Assembly (NCBI GenBank): GCA_002708985.1
Contig: PAPS01000034.1
Coordinates: 1 to 38,549, forward strand
Reading direction: 5' to 3'
DNA: 38,549 nt
Origin: Saprospirales bacterium
Lineage (GTDB): Bacteria; Bacteroidota; Bacteroidia; Chitinophagales; UBA8649
The first letter of the stretch is position 1. Every line of letters starts with the position of its first letter. Below, piece by piece: positions 7,772 to 13,881 of the stretch. The translations under genes and the position numbers were made by a program. The notes beneath the pieces are model-generated. The model was given only the letters and a program-made list of their open reading frames with translations, did not search any database and was not told the origin of the DNA.

Positions 7772-8719
7772 CTAGTCCTTCGTCCAAATTCTTGTATTCA
7801 GATTTAGGTCTTCCACAAGATCAATCGCTAAACTCAAATCTTCGAAATACTCTTGAATTGGCCTAAAATTTAGAAGGCTTCGAAAAATTCTAGGCTCAAA
7901 CAAAGACTTTTTATAGGATATAGCAACATGCACATTGTTACCAATAAAGGAAAGCCTAACTGGACGATTGCTTTTTTTCTTGTAGGCTAAAATACGCTCC
8001 ATAAGGCTTGTTGATAGAATATAACGAGCCTCAATTTGATCATCCCCATAGACGACAAACTCCTTTTCAAAGGCAACGTCCTCCATCTTAACTAACTCGC
8101 CCCGTGCAGCATTCCATGACTGTAGCATTGAACCAATGCTGCCAAAGAGCTTTTCGGCAGTATCTGGTAGGACAAAAGTTTTTCCTTGAAAGGATTTATT
8201 AAAATCTGCAACGAGAAACAACCCCTTAAAAACCGTTGATGCTTGGCGACGACCTTCACTATCCGTGGACACGTGTTGAGCGTGAACCTCCGAAAACTCT
8301 AACGATGTTTTACCCACCATGCCCTGCACGTAATCATCCCCTTTGTATTCGTTCCATGATTTTTTAAAGAGCTCACTATGCGTAAAATGCGATTTATTAA
8401 CAGCCTTTGACGCATCATAGGAAAGATTGGGGTCTATTGCCCGCACAATTTGTTCGATTATACCAACTTTGAATGACTTCTTGTACTTACCTGTCGAAAT
8501 CGAAAGATAGATTATTACACCAATCCAAACAGGAAAACAAATGGCCATTAGTACTACAGAACCAAAAGAGAAGTAAAGGGCAATTATGGGAGCAATTACC
8601 GAAATAACTATTCCCACGAAAAGCCCGAGCAATACTTTTTTTCGAGCGCGATCTAGTACTGTTAGTGTCGGCAGCAGGTCAGTCTCATAATACGCCCTTA
8701 ATTCTTCAATGGTTTTCAT
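7772..8719 (-). CDS. DUF3137 domain membrane protein
   Basis: A 315-residue protein with a short cytoplasmic N-terminus, two adjacent transmembrane helices (about residues 29-50 and 54-74), then a mixed alpha/beta domain with FKGLFLVADFNKSFQGKTFVLPD and the final FRPIQEYFEDLSLAIDLVEDLN. This arrangement and these segments fit the DUF3137 family, whose biochemical role is unknown. It lies between an NRAMP-related transporter (38 bp upstream) and LemA (61 bp downstream), all on the minus strand, so the three probably form one operon. No promoter box was found in either gap. The DUF3137 name is recalled from the characteristic sequence and the LemA neighbour rather than from a search. Confidence 0.82.
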   Translation of the reverse strand: MKTIEELRAYYETDLLPTLTVLDRARKKVLLGLFVGIVISVIAPIIALYFSFGSVVLMAICFPVWIGVIIYLSISTGKYKKSFKVGIIEQIVRAIDPNLSYDASKAVNKSHFTHSELFKKSWNEYKGDDYVQGMVGKTSLEFSEVHAQHVSTDSEGRRQASTVFKGLFLVADFNKSFQGKTFVLPDTAEKLFGSIGSMLQSWNAARGELVKMEDVAFEKEFVVYGDDQIEARYILSTSLMERILAYKKKSNRPVRLSFIGNNVHVAISYKKSLFEPRIFRSLLNFRPIQEYFEDLSLAIDLVEDLNLNTRIWTKD

Positions 8720-8757
8720 CGTATTGGATTTTAAATGATACTAACTAGGCTTCTTGT

Positions 8758-10098
8758 TTAAATGAATTTGATACTGACGAAGTATATAGCGAATCCCAAT
8801 AAAAAGAAGAATCCGGCATAACTAAGTACTTTGACCGCTCGAGAAGGTTGACTCTCTTCAGGAATATGTTTCTCAATGAGTATAATATTCATAAAGGCCA
8901 CGACTGGAGCAACCAAAAACGATGTCCCAGTTGTAAAGTCAATCAACTGCTTAAAACTATCGCCAAACCGGTAGACTACAACAAACACTCCCAGAGATAA
9001 AATGTAAAGTATCCCTCTGTACGTCCAAAGGAGGGTCGGATGCTTATCCTCTTCATTGGTCATTAGATCTTTCTGTATATCAATTGCTGTATTATTCGTT
9101 TTTGAAGCGTCATGATATCCGAGCAATACAATACGACGACAGGTTTTAAATGCCCGTGCATAACCATCCATAACGCCGATTGTCGTACCCATCATAATGG
9201 AGAATCCGCTCAATGCAATGATTACCCATGTCCAATCGCCGAGTACAGAAGTGTAAAGCTCAACCACTTGTCCGGAGAATTTCGCTCCACTGTCCGCAAA
9301 ATTTACCCCAGAACCATACATGACATAGGCTCCTAAAACCACGAAACATATGGATAAAAACGCCGAGATCCAATAGCTGAATCGAAATTCCGTAATTACT
9401 TCCTTTAAGCTCAGCGGGCTTAGTCCTTGCTCCTTTCTTGCCTTCATTTTATCTAAAGTCCATAAACTATTCCATGATGACATGTCGACCGCCGTGGGCA
9501 TCCACCCCATAAGCCCTATCAAAAAGAGAACCTTGCCTTCATCCTGCAAGGGGAAGTCAGGAAAAAGGCTTGCTTCAGTATTGGGGCCATGGTAAAGCAC
9601 AAGAATAAATGAGATAACGGTAGTGGATAAGAGCACAAAGGCAATCACTTTGATAGCCTTATCAAGCGCCACATACCCACCAAATGTCAAAAACACCATT
9701 GGTACGCACAACACACCAATTATAATCTGATTAGAAGATATTGACCAGTTGGGTAGTATAAACTGAAATAAGTTACCCAAAAAACCTGCTGTCACCATAG
9801 TAATGGCCGACATTACAAAAAACATCGTAGCCACTGTTATGGCTATGTAGAGCCAAAATACCCAACGGCCCATACTTCGATAACCATCGATAAGGGTTGT
9901 ACCTGTCACTCGGGCATACCGCGATCCTGCGTCGAAAAAGGGAAACTTAAATAAATTGGCTAAGAGAATGGCAGCAATTAATGTAAGTCCATAGTCTGCA
10001 CCGGCTCTAGTTGATTGTACGAGATGCGATACGCCAATGGCTGTACTCGCAAATAAGATACCTGGCCCGAGTTTTGATAAGAATTGGTTCATTTTCAC
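8758..10098 (-). CDS. NRAMP-family (divalent metal) transporter, non-canonical metal site
   Basis: An inner-membrane transporter of 446 residues with about 11 hydrophobic helices, showing the general NRAMP/SLC11 sequence pattern: LGPGILFASTAIGVSHLVQS in TM1 and a TM6 segment IGLMGWMPTAVDMSS. True Mn/Fe NRAMPs carry DPGN in TM1 and MPH in TM6. Here TM1 has GVSH instead of DPGN, and TM6 keeps MP but lacks the following His. The family is therefore clear but the substrate is not; proton-coupled Mn/Fe import should not be assumed. The start is ATG at 10098, with a second Met two codons later. Only 20 bp separate it from the divergent septoil-knot gene. DUF3137 and lemA genes follow on the same strand. 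Confidence 0.85.
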   Translation of the reverse strand: MKMNQFLSKLGPGILFASTAIGVSHLVQSTRAGADYGLTLIAAILLANLFKFPFFDAGSRYARVTGTTLIDGYRSMGRWVFWLYIAITVATMFFVMSAITMVTAGFLGNLFQFILPNWSISSNQIIIGVLCVPMVFLTFGGYVALDKAIKVIAFVLLSTTVISFILVLYHGPNTEASLFPDFPLQDEGKVLFLIGLMGWMPTAVDMSSWNSLWTLDKMKARKEQGLSPLSLKEVITEFRFSYWISAFLSICFVVLGAYVMYGSGVNFADSGAKFSGQVVELYTSVLGDWTWVIIALSGFSIMMGTTIGVMDGYARAFKTCRRIVLLGYHDASKTNNTAIDIQKDLMTNEEDKHPTLLWTYRGILYILSLGVFVVVYRFGDSFKQLIDFTTGTSFLVAPVVAFMNIILIEKHIPEESQPSRAVKVLSYAGFFFLLGFAIYFVSIKFI

Positions 10099-10118
10099 TC
10101 TTTCAAAATACTACAACT

Positions 10119-10454
10119 ATGAAATATGCTCTTATAACTAGTCTTTTATTCATTGCAATTACCTTGAGTACAAGCGCTCAATCTGTGTATGCTGTTGACT
10201 ATGCATCCCAAGCAGACGTTACCGTGTATGTCGTGGACTATGCATCCCAAGCGGATTTAAGTGTCTATTGGGTTGATTATGAATCCCAAGCAGATGAGGA
10301 TGGCCTATGGTATATGACCGACTATGAATCACAGGCCGATGTAAGTATCTATTATGTTGATTATGAATCCCAAGCGGATTTGACTATTTATTACGTTGAT
10401 TACGGATCGCAAGCAGGATGGAATGGCTCAAACAAGGGTCATTTATTTCGATAA
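10119..10454 (+). CDS. secreted six-repeat protein of the DUF6150 / 7(1) septoil knot type
   Basis: 111 residues from the ATG at 10119: a signal peptide (MKYALITSLLFIAITLSTSA) followed by six copies of a 13- to 16-residue unit of the form (I/V)Y-x-VDY-x-SQAD-x, then a short tail GWNGSNKGHLFR. This repeat pattern is that of the family annotated DUF6150, described as a 7(1) septoil knot domain, in which a chain of short beta-strands forms a deep knot. The molecular role is unknown. The reading frame is open upstream to 10011, but the earlier codons run antisense through the transporter gene and do not encode a signal peptide, so 10119 is chosen. The DNA shows a matching tandem repeat of about 39 bp. 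Because the divergent gene begins only 20 bp away, any promoter must lie inside that gene. Confidence 0.82.
   Translation: MKYALITSLLFIAITLSTSAQSVYAVDYASQADVTVYVVDYASQADLSVYWVDYESQADEDGLWYMTDYESQADVSIYYVDYESQADLTIYYVDYGSQAGWNGSNKGHLFR
10195..10428 (+). repeat. imperfect ~39-bp tandem repeat inside the septoil-knot gene
   Basis: Six units centred on the recurring block TGAATCCCAAGC(A/G)GA and its variants. Differences fall mostly at third codon positions, while the encoded VDYxSQAD core is constant, so the repetition is maintained at protein level. Confidence 0.8.
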
Positions 10455-10480
10455 CCACATTTCTTGACGAATTTCCGACA

Positions 10481-10490
10481 ACCATATGGT
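10481..10490. promoter_or_regulatory. palindrome upstream of the fatty acid desaturase gene
   Basis: ACCATATGGT is a perfect 10-bp palindrome 34 bp before the desaturase ATG, in a 70-bp gap that otherwise shows nothing I recognise. It could be an operator, but a palindrome of this length also occurs by chance. Confidence 0.2.
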
Positions 10491-10524
10491 GAAAAGAATC
10501 GTTGTAGAGGCGTAAATTGCGTTT

Positions 10525-11631
10525 ATGAGTTTAATTGCAACAAAAAAACCTCGATTCTCACCAAAGATTCAACGGGAATTCTTTGATACATTAAAGACTC
10601 GCGTTAAGGATTATTTTGAGGATAATCAAAAAAGCAGATTTGCCAATGTGAACATGGTCTTAAAGACCTTGTTTATGCTCACATTATATTTCGCACCGTT
10701 TGTGTTGTTGTTGTGTGGTCTTTTCACTAGCCCCCTCATGGTCTTTGTGGTATACATTTTAATGGCCTTAGGAATGTCAGGCATCGGATTAAGCATTATG
10801 CATGACGCAAACCATGGTGCCTATTCAAAACATAAACGCATCAACCAATTTTTTGGCTATCTGATGAATTTTCTTGGTGGATTTCATACCAACTGGAAGA
10901 TCCAACATAATGTTTTACATCATTCGTTTACCAATGTACACGGATTTGATGAAGATTTAGAAAACGGCATTATGCGACTTTCACCTAATCAGGACTACAA
11001 AAAACGATACAAACTACAGGCATTTTATGCTTGGTTCTTTTACGGACTTATGACCTTATATTGGTTAATTGCCAAGGATTTCAGAGACTTGATTCGCTAT
11101 AAGAGTGCGGGCATACTCAAAGAACAAAGAGTCTATTTCCCTTCTGCCATGGCCAAATTAGTTTTTAATAAGCTTTGGTACGTCGGGCTCTTAATCGTTC
11201 TACCTATAGCCATTGTCCCTATTTCGCCACTTCTTATTGTTAGTGGATTTCTGCTGATGCATTTTATCTGTGGTTTGATTCTAGCTCTGATTTTTCAACC
11301 TGCGCACGTCCTTGAAGAAACTGAGTTCTTTGAGCGAGAGGAGAATGGCAGTATGGAAAACAATTGGGCTATCCATCAATTAAAAACAACGGCAAACTTT
11401 GCAAAGGGCAGTCGACTGTTTTCATGGTTTATTGGAGGACTAAACTTCCAAATTGAACACCATCTTTTTCCCAATATATGCCACGTCCATTACCGTAAAC
11501 TCTCAAAGATTGTCAAGGAGACAGCAAAGGAATTTAATCTACCCTATCACGAACATGTGACCTTTTATGGCGCATTAAAAAGTCACTTTTCCCTTCTCCA
11601 TCAATTAGGGAAGGCGCCAGTTGCAGCATAA
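10525..11631 (+). CDS. membrane fatty acid (acyl-lipid/acyl-CoA) desaturase
   Basis: Introduces a double bond into a fatty acyl chain using a di-iron centre at the cytoplasmic face of the membrane. The 368-residue protein has the three histidine boxes in order: HDANH (93-97), HNVLHH (128-133) and QIEHH (309-313), with hydrophobic helices at about 46-65, 70-90, 165-182 and 215-260. The glutamine in the third box (QxxHH) is the mark of the front-end, linoleoyl-CoA/delta-6-like group, although no cytochrome b5 domain is fused. Regiospecificity cannot be decided from sequence. The end overlaps or abuts the 3-hydroxyanthranilate dioxygenase gene (10 bp to the preferred start), so the two are co-transcribed. 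A 10-bp palindrome lies 35 bp upstream of the start. Confidence 0.88.
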   Translation: MSLIATKKPRFSPKIQREFFDTLKTRVKDYFEDNQKSRFANVNMVLKTLFMLTLYFAPFVLLLCGLFTSPLMVFVVYILMALGMSGIGLSIMHDANHGAYSKHKRINQFFGYLMNFLGGFHTNWKIQHNVLHHSFTNVHGFDEDLENGIMRLSPNQDYKKRYKLQAFYAWFFYGLMTLYWLIAKDFRDLIRYKSAGILKEQRVYFPSAMAKLVFNKLWYVGLLIVLPIAIVPISPLLIVSGFLLMHFICGLILALIFQPAHVLEETEFFEREENGSMENNWAIHQLKTTANFAKGSRLFSWFIGGLNFQIEHHLFPNICHVHYRKLSKIVKETAKEFNLPYHEHVTFYGALKSHFSLLHQLGKAPVAA

Positions 11632-11641
11632 TTTCCAGCCT

Positions 11642-12163
11642 ATGGAACCATTCAATCTGTTAGAGGTTATCAATCGGATTCGGCACGAGCTAAAGCCACC
11701 CGTATCTAACCGAAACTTAACACCAGAAAGCAAGGACTACATCACCATGCTTGTTGCTGGGCCCAATGCAAGGAAAGACTTTCATTACAATGAGACAGAA
11801 GAGTTGTTCTATCAACTAGAGGGCGATATTACAGTAGTTACGATTCAGGATGGGCGACGAAAGGAAATCAAAATAAAAGAGGGTGAACTTTTTATTCTGC
11901 CTGCCTCTATTCCACACAGTCCAGTAAGGCCTGAAGGAAGCCTAGGCATTGTCATTGAAAAAGTACGACAAGATTCAGAAAAGGATGGGTTAATGTGGTT
12001 TTGCGAATCCTGTGACCATAAACTATATGAAGCCTTTTTCAAGTTGGAAAGTATTGAGAAAGACTTCCTCCCCGTCTTCAAAACGTTTTACGAAAGTGAT
12101 GAATTAAGAACATGTGATGCTTGCAGAAACACGCTTCCTACAGATTCACGATATTTGGCCTAG
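11642..12163 (+). CDS. nbaC: 3-hydroxyanthranilate 3,4-dioxygenase
   Basis: Opens the ring of 3-hydroxyanthranilate; the product closes spontaneously to quinolinate, the precursor of NAD. From the ATG at 11642 the protein is 173 residues, a cupin with iron ligands His48, Glu54 (FHYNETEELFYQ) and His92 (LPASIPHSP), close to the numbering of characterised bacterial enzymes. The C-terminus carries two CxxC pairs (CESC and CDAC), the second, rubredoxin-like metal site found in bacterial but not vertebrate enzymes. An ATG at 11621 in the same frame would add seven residues and overlap the desaturase stop; it is less likely. Kynureninase follows in the same reading frame, separated only by TAG and four codons. 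The gene is also called haaO in some organisms. Confidence 0.93.
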   Translation: MEPFNLLEVINRIRHELKPPVSNRNLTPESKDYITMLVAGPNARKDFHYNETEELFYQLEGDITVVTIQDGRRKEIKIKEGELFILPASIPHSPVRPEGSLGIVIEKVRQDSEKDGLMWFCESCDHKLYEAFFKLESIEKDFLPVFKTFYESDELRTCDACRNTLPTDSRYLA

Positions 12164-12175
12164 AGAGGCTTACTT

Positions 12176-13363
12176 GTGCGCAACAACTATCATATACCCA
12201 AGGATTCCCAAGGCCAGGAGCTGATATATTTTGCAGGCCATAGCTTAGGACTTCAACCTAAGACAGTTCAGCACATTGTAGATCGAGAACTCCTTCAATG
12301 GGCCAACTCAGGAGTAGAAGGTCACTTTGATAGCGAAAATGCATGGTATACTTATCACGAACGGATGAGGGGCCCCTTGAGTAAACTCGTTGGCAGCACA
12401 ACGCACGAAGTAGCTGCCTTAAACAGCCTTACTGTCAACTTAAATCTCCTACTTACGACCTTCTATCGACCCACGAATAAACGATACAAAATTCTTGTAG
12501 AAGAACACCTATTTGCCTCTGACTTTTATGCGCTCGAGCAACAGGTTAGACTTCACGGCTTATCGGTCAAGGAATGCATTGAATTTATCCCATGGCCTAA
12601 GGAGAATAAAGGATTTCCCCTTGAAAGCATTAAGCATACAATTGATGACCTTGGAGAATCTCTAGCCCTAATATTGTTACCCGGTGTACAATACATCAAT
12701 GGTCAATGTTTTCCTATGAAAGAGATTGTGGAGGCAGGGCACAGTGTAGGTTCTGTTGTTGGATTTGATTTGGCCCACGCTATTGGAAATATAGAAATGA
12801 ATCTCCACGAATGGCAAGTTGATTTTGCCTGTTGGTGTTCATACAAGTATCTCAATAGTGGTCCAGGAGGACCTGGAGGAATCTTTGTACATGAGAACCA
12901 CTTGAACAAAGATCTTCCACAGATGGCCGGCTGGTGGGGCAATGACCCAAATGGGCGATTTACTATGAAGAAAACATTTGTTCCCGTTTCAAATGCCGAT
13001 CGATTTCAAATGAGTAATCCCTCAATTCTAGCTCTTGCGGCCCACGAGGCCTCTTTAGCAGAATTTGATAAAACGACAATGCAAGACTTACGAAAGGAGG
13101 CCAAAAGCCTTACGGATCTCGCATTCAAGGGATTCGAAAATCTAAATATTGATATAATCACTCCAAGTGAATGGGATAAACGCGGAAACCAATTATCCAT
13201 TGAATTAAATAACGCCATAGAAATCCACAAAGCGCTTCGTGCAGAAGGAATCATTTGTGATTTACGTGATAAGAATATATTGAGACTGGCCTTTTGCCCG
13301 ATGTACAATAAGCCTGAGGAAATTGCTCTATTATTAGAGCGGCTCGAAGAACTGATTAGATAG
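12176..13363 (+). CDS. kynU: kynureninase, N-terminally short, GTG start
   Basis: A PLP enzyme that cleaves kynurenine or 3-hydroxykynurenine to (3-hydroxy)anthranilate and alanine, supplying the dioxygenase encoded just upstream. Family segments include AGHSLGLQPK near the N-terminus, VGFDLAHAIGN with the PLP-binding Asp, WCSYKYLNSGPGGPGG with the Schiff-base Lys at 224, and the MAGWWGN loop. The frame is closed upstream by the TAG of the dioxygenase gene, so the only usable start is the GTG at 12176. It gives 395 residues, about 20-30 fewer than usual, and lacks the helix that normally precedes the HIPKDSQGQELIYF segment. No frame nearby supplies the missing part. Catalytic residues are intact, so activity is likely. 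No kynurenine monooxygenase gene is in the window. Confidence 0.9.
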   Translation: MRNNYHIPKDSQGQELIYFAGHSLGLQPKTVQHIVDRELLQWANSGVEGHFDSENAWYTYHERMRGPLSKLVGSTTHEVAALNSLTVNLNLLLTTFYRPTNKRYKILVEEHLFASDFYALEQQVRLHGLSVKECIEFIPWPKENKGFPLESIKHTIDDLGESLALILLPGVQYINGQCFPMKEIVEAGHSVGSVVGFDLAHAIGNIEMNLHEWQVDFACWCSYKYLNSGPGGPGGIFVHENHLNKDLPQMAGWWGNDPNGRFTMKKTFVPVSNADRFQMSNPSILALAAHEASLAEFDKTTMQDLRKEAKSLTDLAFKGFENLNIDIITPSEWDKRGNQLSIELNNAIEIHKALRAEGIICDLRDKNILRLAFCPMYNKPEEIALLLERLEELIR

Positions 13364-13375
13364 CGAAGAGAAGGT

Positions 13376-13630
13376 TTACTTCAAAGAAGCGACCTTCTTA
13401 GCTAATTTACTTTTGATATGACTGGCTTTGTTGGCGTGTATCTGACCACGCTTTGCGACACGATCAACCATAGATACCACCTTTGGTAGCATCTCTTCCG
13501 CTTCTGACGAGCTATCCGAAGCATGTAGTTTACGTACTGCATTACGCATAGTTTTCGCGTAATAGCGATTTTCTAAACGACGCTTATTGCTTTTGCGAAT
13601 TCGTTTTTTTGCTCCTGGGTTATTTGCCAT
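13376..13630 (-). CDS. rpsT: 30S ribosomal protein S20
   Basis: An 84-residue, very basic, all-helical protein that binds 16S rRNA in the body of the small subunit. MANNPGAKKRIRKSNKRRLENR at the start and RGQIHANKASHIKSKLAKKV at the end are diagnostic of S20 (with the usual short Bacteroidota form). It is a single gene between the convergent kynU gene (12 bp gap) and the divergent odhA. A -7 box typical of stable and ribosomal genes lies about 60 bp upstream, leaving a leader of roughly 50 nt. Confidence 0.97.
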   Translation of the reverse strand: MANNPGAKKRIRKSNKRRLENRYYAKTMRNAVRKLHASDSSSEAEEMLPKVVSMVDRVAKRGQIHANKASHIKSKLAKKVASLK

Positions 13631-13689
13631 AACGTTTAATCTTTTTAGTCCGTCGGGTGAAGGTAGCGCACTCCGTCCCTAAGGGTTGG

Positions 13690-13697
13690 CAAAGATA
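13690..13697 (-). promoter_or_regulatory. -7 promoter box of rpsT
   Basis: On the minus strand the sequence reads TATCTTTGCC, a perfect TAnnTTTG box. The same TATCTTTGC occurs before the tRNA genes at 22660-22667. There is no TTG at -33. The resulting leader of about 50 nt contains short complementary blocks (for example CCCTTAGGG). Confidence 0.55.
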
Positions 13698-13788
13698 GTT
13701 AAAACTTCGTAAAAAATGAGGAAAATCCTCCCTTGTCTAATTTATCCACCAATTTCCACCTCAACGTTATAAAAATAGATGCATTTTA

Positions 13789-13810
13789 GTACCATAAGCG
13801 CCTGTGGTAC
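13789..13810. promoter_or_regulatory. inverted repeat upstream of odhA
   Basis: GTACCA (13789-13794) and TGGTAC (13805-13810) are perfect 6-bp arms with a 10-nt spacer, 72 bp before the odhA start. They could be an operator or a leader hairpin. No TAnnTTTG box for odhA was found in 13740-13881, so the promoter remains unplaced. The assignment is speculative. Confidence 0.25.
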
Positions 13811-13881
13811 ACCATCTTTATATTAGGAGAATGTTCCCTGCGAACGAGAAGAGTGAAAAAACCGAAAATCAATAAGACCTA

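Noticed and set aside
10195-10428. Regular ~39-bp repeats as a CRISPR array
   Set aside because: There are no unique spacers; the units code continuously for a VDYxSQAD repeat after a signal peptide.
10455-10524. Promoter of the desaturase gene
   Set aside because: No TAnnTTTG box or correctly spaced TTG is present in the gap; only a chance-length palindrome.
13718-13730. GAGGA-AAA-TCCTC inverted repeat with a T-run on the minus strand, as a terminator
   Set aside because: It lies upstream of the rpsT promoter, and no gene on that strand would end there. Most likely chance or part of the promoter-upstream region.
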